DNA of 64,000 nucleotides, taken from assembly GCF_003590945.1 (NCBI RefSeq), contig NZ_QYUK01000011.1:2818001-2882000 (forward strand), written 5' to 3'. Positions 26,777 to 37,220 of this stretch are shown here, in pieces. The notes under the pieces were generated by a model that was given only the letters and a program-made list of their open reading frames with translations, did not search any database and was not told where the DNA came from. The position numbers and the translations under genes were made by a program. This DNA comes from Oleomonas cavernae (GTDB lineage: Bacteria > Pseudomonadota > Alphaproteobacteria > Zavarziniales > Zavarziniaceae). Each line of letters starts with the position of its first letter. Positions within the stretch are counted from its first letter, which is position 1.

Positions 26777-27983
26777 TCAGGGCTTCAGGTCGTCGCTGAC
26801 CTTGATGCTGGCGCGGATCAGTTCCTCGTACAGGGTGAACTCGTCCACCCGGTCGGCGGGATAGCGGATGGTCAGCCGCAACAGGCCGCCCGGCCGGCCG
26901 TGAACCACCACCGTCTCGCGCTGACCCTTCTCCTCGGCCTGGAGCCACAGATCCTGGTTGCTGCGGCTGTAGCTGCCGACCGAGCGGGTCTTGGTCTCGG
27001 CCTTGAGGCTTTCCCACATCACGTCGAAGGCCTCGTCGCCCAGCGGCGGCTTGACCGTGATCTCCAGGCTGAAGAAGCCGTTGGCCCGAGCAGGCGGCGC
27101 CCGCCCTTGATCTTGGCGCTCTCGGTCAGGACGTTGGCGGGATAGGACAGCGACCAGCCGGCCTTGTCGTCGGCCAGCGTGGTCCAGCCGGCAGCCTGGG
27201 CGGCGGTGTCCGCCTCCTGCTGCAGCAGGGCCCAGTCGGCGGCGGCGACCAGGCCGGTGGGGTGCTTGTCGTGGGCCCGCTGCCAGGCGGCGAAGGCCGT
27301 CCGTTCAGAGGCGGAGGGCGGCGTGCCTTCCTCGGCATATTGATCCGGGATGAACCCGGCCAGGGACAAGGCCTGACCCAGGCCGGCCGCGTCGAGCTTG
27401 CCGGCCAGGCCGAGGTCGACGTCCTCGCCGGCCAGGGCGGTCAACTCGACCGTGCCCTCGACATCGGCCGCCGACCAGGTGTCCGGCGCCACGGTAAAGG
27501 TGCCCTTGACCGCGGCGCCGGCGAAATCGAGCCGCAGGGTCAGGCGGCCGCGATCGCTAAGATCGGCGGTGATCACGCACAGGGTGGCCAGGCAACTGCC
27601 GCTGAGCCCGCCGAAGCCGACCGTCGGCGCCAGCGAGGCGATCCAGCCCGAGACATCGAAGCGGTCGGGCTCGTAGCCCGGCTGGCGGTGCAGATCGACG
27701 ACGAACTCGAGCGGCTGCGGGTAGCGGGCGCCGACCGCCTTGCCGCGCAGCACATCATGCAGGGCCGGCCGCTCGGCGGGCTGGCTCTCCTGGGCCGGGG
27801 CGTGGCGGGATCCTCGACATACCATTCGGCCGGCGCCGCACCGGCGGCGGGTGGCGCCGGCGCATCCGCTGGCAGGACCTGCGCGGTCGGCGCGTCGGCC
27901 GCCGGGGCCGGCGTCGTTTCCTGCGCCAGGGCCGGCACGGCGGTGGCCATCGCCAGGGCAAATAGGTACGGCGCCCGCATCAT
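26777..27983 (-). pseudogene. Secreted hypothetical protein, twice frameshifted
   Basis: From ATG 27983 a signal peptide (YLFALAMATAVPALAQE) and a Pro/Ala-rich segment are read. The frame then shifts at GGGG 27797-27800 (plus strand) into AQESQPAERPALHDVLRG...PLEFVVDLHRQPGYEPDRFDVSGW. It shifts again at CCC 27085-27087 into ANGFFSLEITVKPPLGDEAFDVMWESLK...VSDDLKP. Each shift equals one missing base. Restored, the protein has about 401 residues and is periplasmic. I do not recognise the family. Confidence 0.7.
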
Positions 27984-28052
27984 GGTCTCCCCGTCGCACG
28001 GCTTCGACCCGCAGGCTGCACGCTTGCGCCCGCGGGGGCAAGGGAGGCGGCG

Positions 28053-29396
28053 TCAGCCCTCGACCGGGATGCCCCACAGGTCGTAGTCGCCGGCGGCGTC
28101 GATCCTGACCTTTACCATCTGGCCGGGGCGCAGGCGGCCGGGCGCCTCGATGATGACATTGCCGTCGATCTCGGGCGCATCGGCATAGGAGCGGCAGATG
28201 GCCCCCTCTTCGGCGTCGATCTCGTCGACGATGACATCCATCACCCGGCCGACCTTCTCGTCCAGCTTCTGCGCGCTGATTTCCTGCTGAACTGCCATCA
28301 GGCGGTTCCAGCGCTCGTCCTTCACCGCCTCGGGCACCGCGCCGTCCAGCGCATTGGCCGGGGCACCGTCCACCGGCTCGTAGCGGAAGCAGCCGACCCG
28401 GTCGAGCCGGGCCTCCTTCAGCCAGCCGAGGAGATGCTCGAAATCCTCGTCCGTCTCGCCGGGGAAGCCGACGATGAAGGTGGAGCGGATGGCGATATCG
28501 GGTACGTCGCGGCGCCAGGCGGCCAGGCGGTGCAGCACCTTCTCCTGGTTGGCCGGGCGGCGCATGGCCTTCAGGACCTTGGGCGCCGAATGCTGGAACG
28601 GGATGTCCAGGTAGGGAAGGATCTTGCCTTCCGCCATCAGCGGGATGACGTCGTCGACATGCGGGTAGGGATAGACATAGTGCAGGCGCACCCAGGCGCC
28701 CAGTTCGCCTAAGCTGGCCGCCAGGTCGGTCATGTGGGCGCGGCGGTCGCGGCCGCGCCAGGGCGCTGCGGCATGGCGCACGTCGACACCATAGGCCGAG
28801 GTATCCTGGCTGATTACCAGGAGCTCGCGTACCCCGGCCTTGACCAGGTTTTCCGCCTCGCGCAGCACCTCGTCCACCGGGCGCGAGACCAGGTCGCCGC
28901 GCAACTGCGGGATGATGCAGAAGGAACAGCGATGATTACAGCCCTCCGAGATCTTCAGATAGGCGTAATGCCGGGGGGTGAGCTTAACGCCGGCCGGCGG
29001 CACCAGGTGCAGGAAGGGGTCGTGCCGGGGCGCGACGACCTTGTGCACGGCGGTCATCACCTGCTCGTAGCGATGCGGGCCGGTCACCGCCAGGACGCTG
29101 GGATATTTGTCCATGATCAGGTCCGGCGTCGCCCCCAGGCAGCCGGTGACGATGACCTTGCCGTTCTCGGCCAGGGCCTCGCCGATCGCCTCGAGCGATT
29201 CCGCGCGGGCCGAATCCAGGAAACCGCAAGTATTGACCACGACCACATCCGCCCCGGCATAGTCCGGGCTGATCTCGTAGCCTTCGGCCTTGAGCTGGGT
29301 GACGATCTGTTCGGAATCGACCAGGGCCTTGGGACAGCCCAGGCTGACCAGGCCGACTTTGGGAGCGGCCTTGATCGCGGCGGCGGTAGTGGACAT
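28053..29396 (-). CDS. rimO: Ribosomal protein uS12 methylthiotransferase RimO
   Basis: The start is ATG 29396. The 447-residue enzyme has the MTTase N-terminal domain with cluster cysteines in [16 protein letters not shown] and TGCLGA, the radical-SAM motif CNHRCSFC at about residues 155-162, and a C-terminal TRAM domain. It adds a methylthio group to an aspartate of ribosomal protein S12 using SAM and two 4Fe-4S clusters. It is transcribed leftward as a single gene. Confidence 0.95.
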   Translation of the reverse strand: MSTTAAAIKAAPKVGLVSLGCPKALVDSEQIVTQLKAEGYEISPDYAGADVVVVNTCGFLDSARAESLEAIGEALAENGKVIVTGCLGATPDLIMDKYPSVLAVTGPHRYEQVMTAVHKVVAPRHDPFLHLVPPAGVKLTPRHYAYLKISEGCNHRCSFCIIPQLRGDLVSRPVDEVLREAENLVKAGVRELLVISQDTSAYGVDVRHAAAPWRGRDRRAHMTDLAASLGELGAWVRLHYVYPYPHVDDVIPLMAEGKILPYLDIPFQHSAPKVLKAMRRPANQEKVLHRLAAWRRDVPDIAIRSTFIVGFPGETDEDFEHLLGWLKEARLDRVGCFRYEPVDGAPANALDGAVPEAVKDERWNRLMAVQQEISAQKLDEKVGRVMDVIVDEIDAEEGAICRSYADAPEIDGNVIIEAPGRLRPGQMVKVRIDAAGDYDLWGIPVEG

Positions 29397-29504
29397 GACT
29401 GTATTCTCAGGGAAACGGTTAATTGGCGCCTTTATCGGCTCGCCCGCCCGCTTCCGCAAGGGCGGCCTGCGCCATAGCCCCTGGAAACGGCTGCATAGGT
29501 GCCG

Positions 29505-30381
29505 CTAGGACACCGCCCCCACCCTTAGCGTGAACTGGCGCACGGCGCCGGGTTCCAGGTTGAAGACACCCGGCTTGTCCTTGAATTCCCCGGTAAAACC
29601 CGCCGGGCTGGCAAAGCCGGACCAGGGCTCGATGCACAGGAATTCGCCCCCGCCCTTGGACCACAGGCCCAGTTGATCGAAGCCCTCCCAGCCGATCCGC
29701 AGGGCGAAGGCCGGCCCGCCGTAGACCAGCCCCCGGCTCGCCACCCGGTCCAGGATGAGTGCATCCGCGTCGAACAAGGCATCATCCAGCGCCAGCAGAT
29801 CGCCCTCGATCGGGCTTTCAACCACCTCGGGCGCCAGCAGGCCGCCTTTCAGGCGGCGGGCCGGGGCCGGCTCGGCCGGTCGAAGCGCAGCCAATGGGCG
29901 GTCTTGGGGGCGTCGAGGTCCAGCGGCCAGCGAAACGCAGGGTGCGCGCCGATACTGGCGGGCAGCGGTTCGTGCCCGCCATTGCGCAGGCGATAGGTCT
30001 GGCTCAGCCCCGCCTGGGCATCCAGCCGGTAGATGACCTCCAGGTTGAAGGCGAAGGGATAGTGTTCCCGGGTCGCCGCGCTGTCGGTCAGGACCGCGCG
30101 GCAGAAGCCTGCCCCCAGTTCCACCCAGGCAAAATCGAGGTCGCGGGCGAAACCGTGCTGCGACAGGGGTAGGATCGCCCGCGGTGGACCAGGGCATCGC
30201 CCGCCAGGCGCCCGACGATGGGAAACAGGTTGGGCGCATGGCGCGGCCATACCGCCCCCGCCTGCCAGATCAGTTCGCCCTGGCCATCGAGGGTGAGCGA
30301 GCACAACTCGGCGCCGCGGGCGGCGATCGTCGCCGTCCACGGCCCGGCGGTGATGATGTGCTTGGCGATGGAATTGTCCAC
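29505..30381 (-). pseudogene. Aldose 1-epimerase family protein, twice frameshifted
   Basis: From GTG 30381 (GGAACG upstream) the first part is IAARGAELCSLTLDGQGELIWQAGAVWPRHAPNLFPIVG. It joins, after one missing base at GGGG 30166-30169, to LSQHGFARDLDFAWVE...ASIGAHPAFRWPL. After another missing base near 29873-29877, it joins to PAPARRLKGGLLAPEVVES...WSGFASPAGFTGEFKDKPGVFNLEPG. The combined sequence of about 292 residues fits the galactose-mutarotase superfamily, YeaD/aldose-epimerase-like branch. His and Glu active-site candidates lie in GAHPAF and the C-terminal EPWSG segment. Confidence 0.8.
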
Positions 30382-30559
30382 GATCGTTCCGGTCAGGGGC
30401 GGGTTGGGCGGTGGATCATGGCCCAGCGCCCAGGCGGATGCCAGGGTGACGGGGCCGGCGCCGCCTGCTACGACCAAAGCCGGTGTTGCCCCGCCCGGCG
30501 TTCGGCCGCTAGGGTCAGCCCAAGCAGAACGGGCATGGCCCGCAGCCAGGAAGAGCGCC

Positions 30560-31300
30560 TTGCCGATCGCATTGATGGCCGACATTCATTCCAACCGCGA
30601 GGCGTTCAGCGCCTGCCTCGCCCATGCCCGGGCCCAGGGCGTCGACCGCTTCGTCTTCCTGGGCGACTACGTCGGCTATGGCGCTGACCCGGAATGGACC
30701 GTCGAGACCCTGGCCGAGCTCATCTCCCGGGGTGCCATCGCCATCCGCGGCAATCATGACGAGGCGGTGTCGCATCACAGCGGCACGATGAACAGCGACG
30801 CCGCCGTTGCCGTCGAATGGACGCGCGGCCGCTTGCCCCCGGAAACCCGCCGCTGGCTCGACACCCTGCCCATGACGGTCGAGGAAGACGACCGCCTCTA
30901 TGTCCACGCCGACGCGTCCCAGCCCGAGCGCTGGCTCTACGTCAGCGACGGCGAAGCCGCCCGCCACAGCCTGGAAGCGACCCACACGCGGCTGACCTTC
31001 TGCGGCCATGTCCATGTCCCCGGCATCTACGGCCTCTCGGGCCTGGGCAAGCTGACGCCCTTCAAGCCGCAGCCCGGCATCGCCGTTCCCCTGCTGGTCC
31101 AGCGGCGCTGGCTGGCGGTGATCGGCTCGGTCGGGCAACCGCGCGACGGCGATCCGGCCGCCTGCTACGCCACCTACGATCCCGACCGTGCCGAGCTTAC
31201 CTGTCACCGCGTCGCCTATGACATCGACCGCACGGCCAGGAAGATCCGCGAGGCCGGCCTGCCGGAAGCGCTGGCGGCACGCCTCTATCGCGGGCGCTGA
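30560..31300 (+). CDS. Calcineurin-like metallophosphoesterase
   Basis: TTG 30560 is chosen as start because AGGAAG lies 7 bp upstream and the sequence then begins LPIALMADIHSN, the usual N-terminus of this family. The 246-residue protein has all metal-binding blocks: ADIHSN, GDYVGYG, GNHDE and GHVHVPG, with His in VHADAS. It should hydrolyse phosphate mono- or diesters or dephosphorylate protein. The next gene, a Ser/Thr kinase, starts 9 bp after its stop, so the two probably form an operon with opposing activities. Confidence 0.88.
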   Translation: MPIALMADIHSNREAFSACLAHARAQGVDRFVFLGDYVGYGADPEWTVETLAELISRGAIAIRGNHDEAVSHHSGTMNSDAAVAVEWTRGRLPPETRRWLDTLPMTVEEDDRLYVHADASQPERWLYVSDGEAARHSLEATHTRLTFCGHVHVPGIYGLSGLGKLTPFKPQPGIAVPLLVQRRWLAVIGSVGQPRDGDPAACYATYDPDRAELTCHRVAYDIDRTARKIREAGLPEALAARLYRGR

Positions 31301-31309
31301 GCGGCGATC

Positions 31310-32706
31310 ATGGGCGAGCCGCGTATCGCCACGGGCAAGGTCATCGACGGTTTTCTGATGGGCGAGCGGATCCACATGGGCGGCATGGCGGTCCTGTGGT
31401 CGGTAACCCGTCCCGATATCGACCTGCCGCTGGCGATGAAAGTGCCCCGGCTGAGCGAAGGCGAAGACCCGGCCGCCATCGTGGGCTTCGAGATGGAGCA
31501 GATGATCCTGCCGCGCCTGAGCGGCCCGCATGTGCCCAGGTTCATCGCCGCCGGCGATTTCGCCGCCCAGCCCCATATCGTCATGGAGCGCATCGCCGGG
31601 CCGGCCCTGCACGCCCGCCTGCCCGACCTGCCGCTGGACCCGGCCGAGGTCGCCGGCATCGGCGCGGCGGTGGCGACCGCGCTGGACGCGCTGCACCGGC
31701 AGCATGTCGTCCACCTGGACGTCAAGCCCTCGAATCTGATGTGGCGCAAGCCCGGCGAGATCGTGCTGATCGATTTCGGCCTGTCGCGACACCTGCAGTT
31801 ACCCGACCTGCTCGACGAGGAATTCAGGCTGCCCTACGGCACCGCCCCCTACATGGCCCCCGAACAGGTCCTGGGCCGCCGCGACGACCCGCGCAGCGAC
31901 CTCTTTGCCCTGGGCGTCTTGCTGTATTTCTTCGTCACCGGCCAGCGCCCCTTCGGCGATCCGCAAGGCTTGAAGGGGCTGAAACGCCGGTTGTGGCGCG
32001 ATCCGGTGCCGCCGCGCGCCAAGAGGCCCGATTGCCCCCCTGGCTGCAGGAGGTGATCCTGCGCTGCCTGGAGGTCGATCCGTCGCGGCGTCATCCGACC
32101 GCGGCGCAACTGGCCTTCGATCTGCGCAATCCCGACCAGGTGGCCCTGACGGCACGGGCGGCGCGGATGCGGCGGGACGGCTTCTGGACCGTGCTGAAAC
32201 GCCGCTTCGATCCCCTCGCCGGGATGGCCGGCGACACCGCCCCGCCCGCCGCGGGCCAGGCGGCGCCCATCGTCGTCGCCGCGATCGACCTGGGCGACAG
32301 CACCGATCTGCTGGCCGATGCCATGCGCGCGATGATCCGGCGGATGATCGATGCCGTTCCCGCCGCCCGCCTCGCCTGCGTCAACATCCTGAAGACACGT
32401 CGCATCGGCCTCGACACGACCCTGGACGACGAGGGCGAGAGCAAGCACGTCCAGCGCCTGGTCGAACTGCGCCACTGGGCGCGGCCCCTGGAACTGCCGG
32501 CCGACAAGATCACCTTCCACGTGCTCGAGGCGACCTCGCCGGCCGCCGCCCTGCTGGACTATGCCCGCGCCAACCAGGTCGATCACATCGTGATGGGCGC
32601 ACGCACCCGTTCGCTGATGCGCAGCCTGCTGGGCAGCGTCTCCGCCGAGGTGGCGGCCGAAGCGCCCTGCACGGTCACTGTCGTGCGCCCGGCCGACCGC
32701 CGCTGA
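31310..32706 (+). pseudogene. Ser/Thr protein kinase fused to a UspA-like domain, frameshifted
   Basis: The kinase half (residues 1 to about 245) shows a Gly-rich loop (GERIHMGGMAVLW), the ATP-binding Lys in LAMKVP, the catalytic loop HLDVKPSNL, LIDFGLSR and APEQ. The frame breaks at about 32030-32034. One missing base there joins RAKRPD to LPPWLQEVILRCLEVDPSRRHPTAAQLAFDL, the kinase C-lobe. A UspA-like domain follows (VVAAIDLGDS...VDHIVMGARTRSLMRSLLGSVSAEV). The restored protein has about 465 residues. It probably phosphorylates Ser/Thr targets and binds a nucleotide in the C-terminal domain. Confidence 0.85.
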
Positions 32707-32717
32707 GGCGGCGCCCG

Positions 32718-33143
32718 TCAGGGTGTCTTCCGGTGGAACACCACAAGCCTGCCGCCGCGCGCGTCCAGCAGCAGCAGCCTGTCGCCATCGAAGGCATAGC
32801 GCGTCGCCTGCTCAAGGCTTTGCAGGAAGGCCGTCTCTTGGGCCATGGCATCCTCGCAGAACATGCGCGTGGCGAAGACCTGATCGAAATCGATCGTCTC
32901 GCCCTCGACCCGCGCCGTGCCGCCATAGCTGTTGCAGCCCGCCTGGCCCGAGACGCGGCCGTCGGCGGCAATCGTCATGGTCGGCGCCCGGCCCTTGACG
33001 ATCGGGCCCAGCGTCATCTCGTCGGCCACCCAGTCGACGCCGGCAAGCCCGGCACCGGCCGGCCGCGCCGCCACATATATCGTACCGCACCCGGCCATTG
33101 CCAGGCCCAGGGCCAGGGCGCTCGCTTGTCCCAACCGCCTCAC
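32718..33143 (-). CDS. META/HslJ-domain lipoprotein
   Basis: GTG 33143 is preceded by GGAAGGAG. The 141-residue protein has a signal peptide ending in the lipobox MAGC and a META domain, including GRVSGQAGCNSYGGTARVEG and MFCEDAMAQETAFLQSL. HslJ-type META proteins sit in the envelope and have been linked to heat or drug resistance. It is convergent with the kinase gene (11 bp apart). Confidence 0.82.
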   Translation of the reverse strand: MRRLGQASALALGLAMAGCGTIYVAARPAGAGLAGVDWVADEMTLGPIVKGRAPTMTIAADGRVSGQAGCNSYGGTARVEGETIDFDQVFATRMFCEDAMAQETAFLQSLEQATRYAFDGDRLLLLDARGGRLVVFHRKTP

Positions 33144-33165
33144 CTCAACGCTCCTTCCGATCTGC

Positions 33166-33618
33166 CTAACCGCGCCCGCGATAGGGGGCAACCCCCTGGT
33201 CGGGCAGCCACAGCCCCTGGGGCGCCGGGCCGGTCGCATAGAAGACATCAATGGGGATGCCGCCGCGCGGATACCAGTAGCCGCCGATCCTGAGCCACTT
33301 GGGCGCCAGTTCCGCGACCAGCCGCTTGCCGATGCCCACGGTGCAATCCTCGTGGAAGGCACCGTGGTTGCGGAAACTGCCCATGTAGAGTTTCAGCGCC
33401 TTGCTCTCGACCAGCCAGCCGTCGGGCACGTAGTCGATGACCAGATGAGCAAAATCCGGCTGGCCGGTGACTGGGCACAGCGAGGTGAATTCCGGACAGA
33501 CGAAGCGCACCAGATAGTCGGTCTCGGGGTGCGGGTTGGCAATGCGCTCCAGCACCGCCTCGCCTGGCGAGGCCGGCAGATTGGCGTGGTGGCCGAGAAG
33601 GTGCAGGTCGGTGGTCAT
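33166..33618 (-). CDS. queF: preQ0 reductase (NADPH-dependent 7-cyano-7-deazaguanine reductase)
   Basis: The start is ATG 33618. The 150-residue enzyme is the short, single-domain QueF type. [14 protein letters not shown] carries the nucleophilic Cys and catalytic Asp, and [21 protein letters not shown] is the QueF motif that binds NADPH and substrate. It reduces preQ0 to preQ1 in queuosine synthesis. queE, queD and queC lie 3 kb away on the opposite strand. Confidence 0.95.
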   Translation of the reverse strand: MTTDLHLLGHHANLPASPGEAVLERIANPHPETDYLVRFVCPEFTSLCPVTGQPDFAHLVIDYVPDGWLVESKALKLYMGSFRNHGAFHEDCTVGIGKRLVAELAPKWLRIGGYWYPRGGIPIDVFYATGPAPQGLWLPDQGVAPYRGRG

Positions 33619-33684
33619 CGGAAAACAGCCGCGGTTGGAAATCGCGGCCACCCTGCCACAAGCCGCCCCATCAAAGCCATTCGG

Positions 33685-34701
33685 TCAAAGCCACCCAGCC
33701 TTGCGGAAGCGGTAGTAAAGCGCACCGCAGACCCCGGCGATGAGGCCCAGCACGAGGAAATAGCCGTATTTCCAGCCGAGTTCAGGCATGTGCTCGAAAT
33801 TCATGCCGTAGATGCCGGCGATGGCCGTGGGCACCGCCAGTATCCCGGCCCAGGCGGCCAGCCGGCGGGTGATCACGTTCTGCTCGGCCTGGCCGGTCAT
33901 CAGGCTGGCCTCGAAGGCGAAGGCCAGCACCTCGCGCAGGGCGTCGATATCCTCGCGCGCGCGCTTCAGGTGATCGCCGACATCGCGGAACAGGGGCTGC
34001 ATGGCCGCGTCGATGGCGACGACCTCGGCATGCTCGAGGCGGCTGCAGACATCGATCAGCGGCACCGCGGCATTGCGCAGGCGCAGCAGGTCGCGGCGCA
34101 GCAGGTAGAGGCGGTGAACGTCGGTCTGCCCGGGCGGCGTGCCGAAGACCGTGTCCTCGATCCCCTCCACCTCGGCGTGGATCGCGGCCAGCACCGGCTG
34201 GTAATTGTCGGCGATGAAATCGAGGATCGCATAGAGGATGTAGTCCTCGCCATGGGCCAGGACCTTGGGACAGGCTTCGGTATGCTCGCGCACGGCCGAA
34301 TAGGAGACCGAGGCGCCGTGGCGCACCGAGACGACGTAACCCCGGCCCAGGAACAGGTGGGTCTCGCCGAAGGCGATCTGCCCGTCCACCATCTGCGCCG
34401 TGCGCGCGACCACGAAGATCCCGTCGCCATATTGCTCCAGCTTGGGGGCCTGGTGGGCCTTGCCCGCGTCTTCGATCGCCAGGTCGTGCAGGTGGAACTG
34501 GGCCTGGACCCGGCGCAGCAGGGCTTGGCTCGGCTCGAACAGGCCGATCCAGACGACGTGATCGGGGCGGCTCGCCCACTGGCCGGCCTCGTCGATCGCG
34601 ATGTCGTTGATCCGCCGGCCGCCGGCATAGACCCCGGCGGCGACCACACCCGCTTCCAGCCTCGGTTTGGCGCCCGCCGCGGTTTCGGTATTGCCGTCCA
34701 A
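33685..34701 (-). CDS. CorA-family divalent metal transporter
   Basis: The 338-residue protein has the CorA architecture: a cytosolic alpha/beta domain, a long helical stalk (about residues 160-270), then two membrane helices with the signature YGMNFEHMPEL between them. The loop after GMN is of the type that distinguishes CorA from ZntB only weakly, so magnesium, cobalt or zinc is possible. It lies 18 bp downstream of a second, unusual GMN-containing membrane protein on the same strand. Confidence 0.88.
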   Translation of the reverse strand: MDGNTETAAGAKPRLEAGVVAAGVYAGGRRINDIAIDEAGQWASRPDHVVWIGLFEPSQALLRRVQAQFHLHDLAIEDAGKAHQAPKLEQYGDGIFVVARTAQMVDGQIAFGETHLFLGRGYVVSVRHGASVSYSAVREHTEACPKVLAHGEDYILYAILDFIADNYQPVLAAIHAEVEGIEDTVFGTPPGQTDVHRLYLLRRDLLRLRNAAVPLIDVCSRLEHAEVVAIDAAMQPLFRDVGDHLKRAREDIDALREVLAFAFEASLMTGQAEQNVITRRLAAWAGILAVPTAIAGIYGMNFEHMPELGWKYGYFLVLGLIAGVCGALYYRFRKAGWL

Positions 34702-34719
34702 ATCAGGCTCCTCGCCGGT

Positions 34720-36384
34720 TCAACCGGCCTTGTCTTTATTGCGCAAGAGGCCGGCGAATTTGTGGCGGATGGGCAGCCGCTCGTCGGACAGGGATTCCAG
34801 GAAATCCGAGAGTTTGCGCGACTTCATGATGGTGAACAGGATCAGCCAGACCGTGGGCAGGAAGACGATCAGGAAGTAGAAGACCTGCATCCAGATCGGC
34901 TCGTCCGCCGCCGCGATCAGGTTCATGCCCAGGAAGCCGGTGGCCAGCGTGCCGACCAGGCCGAAGATGGTGACCACGGTGAGGCGCAGCACCGAATTCG
35001 ACTGGCGCCGCTGGCTGTCGGAATCGAGGTAGTTGCTCATGTCCTCGACCTCGGCGCGCACCTCCTCGAACAGGCGATCGGTGTCGAGATGGTCGCTGGT
35101 GCGGCGGAACAGGTCGGCGGCGGCCAACTGGTTCGAGACTTCGTGGAACCAGTAGCGGTGCGTGAAGCGCAGGAAGTTCTCGCGGATGCGCCGGATGTCG
35201 CGCTTGAAGCGCTTGATCGAGTCGACATCCGAGACGTCGAGGTCGCTGATCGCCGTCACCAGCCGGTCGGAAAACATGAGCAGGGCCGCCCGGTGCAGGT
35301 GGGCGATCAGGCCGATCAGGAAGTATTGATGGCGAAACAGGCTGAGCCCGCCCACTTCCGGGTCGGTGTAATGGGGATCGGCGACATTGCCGACGATGGT
35401 CACCGAATGGCGCGAGCAGATGATGCGCAGGGGCGTGCCGTCGTGCCCGCCCAACTCGTCCCAGAAGCGGTCGTAGCAGAAGCGGGCCTCGAAATCGGCC
35501 ATGAAGCGGCGCGAGAACGGCAATTGCCCGGGCGGCCCCGGCGGCGAGGCCAGGCCGATGCGCATCCAGTCGCTGCGCGACAGCGACGCGGGATCGTCGA
35601 CCGCGAGATAGGCGAGCAGCGGCATGCGCTGGTATTCGAGCTGGCGGTAGCGGATCGCCCCCGCCTCGCCCGAATGATGCAACACCATGGGGCGCAGCAG
35701 ATAGGCCCAGTGGGCGGCGATATAGGGCGCCTTGTTGGTGCAGACGAATTCCATGTACTGCGCGCGCCGCTCGTAGTCCGACGCGGCGAGCACCGTACCG
35801 TCGTGGCCCAGCCATTCGATCTTGTGGCAGCAGTAGACGGCGCTGCCGTCGGGATTCCACGAGGTCGGATAGGCGCGGCCGAAACGGAACAGCACATCCT
35901 GGACTTCGGCCAGGGGAAGATCGTCGGCATAAAGCTCGATCACCAGGAAGGCGACGTCGATATCGTAGAAGAAATAAAGGTCGACATGGGCGATCTCGAA
36001 GCCGATCACCGGCCCGTCGGCCCGGCCCTGGACCCGGGCCTGCGCCACATCCTTGCGGCGATAGACCTTGATCGGCGAGGCGCCGTAGCCCGCGCGCTTG
36101 GGGTCCGTGGTGCCCTCGCCATAGAGGAAGCGCTGGACATGGGGCATGAAGGCGACGAATTCGACGTAATGGCGTTCCTTGAATTCCTGGCAGTCGGCCG
36201 TGAATTCGTCGGTCAGTTCGGTCCAGGCGCAATTGTCGCCGCCCAGCTTTTCCCAATGGTTCTGGATGGCGCCGCCGCCCGGCAGCGGCATCAGTTGCAC
36301 CGGCCAGATCAGGATCTCGCGAAACTGGCGGGCGATGGGGCTTGTGCTGCCGGGTTCGACCGGCGGAATCATCGGATCGGTCAT
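34720..36384 (-). CDS. Divergent CorA-like protein with large N-terminal domain
   Basis: This 554-residue protein resembles CorA only at its end. A helical segment (DRLFEEVRAEVEDMSNYLDSDS) leads into two membrane helices, with TLATGFLGMNLIAAADEP between them, so the GMN selectivity motif is present. The first 400 residues are longer than in CorA and contain many aromatic residues. A second cytosolic tail of about 40 residues follows the last helix. It probably forms an ion channel-like oligomer. It is co-oriented with the canonical corA gene. Confidence 0.7.
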   Translation of the reverse strand: MTDPMIPPVEPGSTSPIARQFREILIWPVQLMPLPGGGAIQNHWEKLGGDNCAWTELTDEFTADCQEFKERHYVEFVAFMPHVQRFLYGEGTTDPKRAGYGASPIKVYRRKDVAQARVQGRADGPVIGFEIAHVDLYFFYDIDVAFLVIELYADDLPLAEVQDVLFRFGRAYPTSWNPDGSAVYCCHKIEWLGHDGTVLAASDYERRAQYMEFVCTNKAPYIAAHWAYLLRPMVLHHSGEAGAIRYRQLEYQRMPLLAYLAVDDPASLSRSDWMRIGLASPPGPPGQLPFSRRFMADFEARFCYDRFWDELGGHDGTPLRIICSRHSVTIVGNVADPHYTDPEVGGLSLFRHQYFLIGLIAHLHRAALLMFSDRLVTAISDLDVSDVDSIKRFKRDIRRIRENFLRFTHRYWFHEVSNQLAAADLFRRTSDHLDTDRLFEEVRAEVEDMSNYLDSDSQRRQSNSVLRLTVVTIFGLVGTLATGFLGMNLIAAADEPIWMQVFYFLIVFLPTVWLILFTIMKSRKLSDFLESLSDERLPIRHKFAGLLRNKDKAG

Positions 36385-36584
36385 GATCGCCCTTGAACCA
36401 TTTCCCTGACGATCCGCGCCTATTGGCCCAAGATCAAGGGCGTCGCTGCAAGGGGTTCCGGACCTTCTGCGACATCGTGCTGTGCAGCCTTGCTGAAATT
36501 TTGCTGGTCAAAGCCGGCTTTGCGTACATCTTGTGCCGCTTTGCCGGCCTGGGGCCGGCGGTTTGAACGGGATTAGGCTTGGCC

Positions 36585-37220
36585 ATGGGCTATGCCGTGA
36601 AAGAGATCTTCAAGACGCTGCAAGGCGAAGGCGCCCAGGCCGGCCGGGCGGCCGTGTTCTGCCGTTTTGCCGGCTGCAACCTGTGGTCGGGCCGCGAGGC
36701 GGACCGCGCGGACGCGGTCTGCACCTTCTGCGATACCGATTTCGTCGGCATGGACGGCGACGGCGGCGGCCGCTTCGAGACGGCGCAGGACCTGGCCGCG
36801 GCGATCGAGCGGGCCTGGGCGGACGCGTCGCACGAGCGCCGCTATATCGTCTTCACCGGCGGCGAGCCGCTGCTGCAGCTCGACGAAGCGCTGCTGGAGG
36901 CCGTTCATGCCCGCGGCTTTGCCGCCGCGGTCGAGACCAACGGCACGCAGGAAGCGCCCGCGGGGCTGGACTGGGTCTGCGTCAGCCCCAAGGCCGGCGC
37001 GCCCCTGAAGCTCGACCAGGGCGACGAGATGAAGCTGGTCTACCCCCAGGCGGGGCTGGACCCGGCGCAGGTTGCCGACCTGGCCTTCGAGCATTTCTGG
37101 CTCCAGCCCATGGACGGCCCCGACCGCCTCGCCAATACCGCCGCCGCCGTCGCCTATTGCCTGGATCATCCGCGTTGGCGCCTGAGCCTGCAGACGCACA
37201 AGCTTATCGGAATTCCCTGA
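36585..37220 (+). CDS. queE: 7-carboxy-7-deazaguanine synthase
   Basis: The start is ATG 36585; an in-frame TTG at 36579 is less likely. The 211-residue radical-SAM enzyme has the expanded cluster motif CX14CX2C (GCNLWSGREADRADAVCTFC) of the proteobacterial QueE branch, and TGGEPLLQLD. It converts carboxytetrahydropterin to carboxydeazaguanine. The stop overlaps the start of queD (TGATG at 37218-37222). Confidence 0.95.
   Translation: MGYAVKEIFKTLQGEGAQAGRAAVFCRFAGCNLWSGREADRADAVCTFCDTDFVGMDGDGGGRFETAQDLAAAIERAWADASHERRYIVFTGGEPLLQLDEALLEAVHARGFAAAVETNGTQEAPAGLDWVCVSPKAGAPLKLDQGDEMKLVYPQAGLDPAQVADLAFEHFWLQPMDGPDRLANTAAAVAYCLDHPRWRLSLQTHKLIGIP

Noticed and set aside
32932-36396. 1154-residue open frame on the plus strand
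   Set aside because: It is antisense to queF, corA and the CorA-like gene, all with clear motifs. Its composition (Gly/Arg/His/Asp-rich) is that of a GC-driven shadow frame.
36385-36584. Possible preQ1 riboswitch upstream of queE
   Set aside because: The leader was inspected for a preQ1-type stem and A-rich tail; none was convincing.
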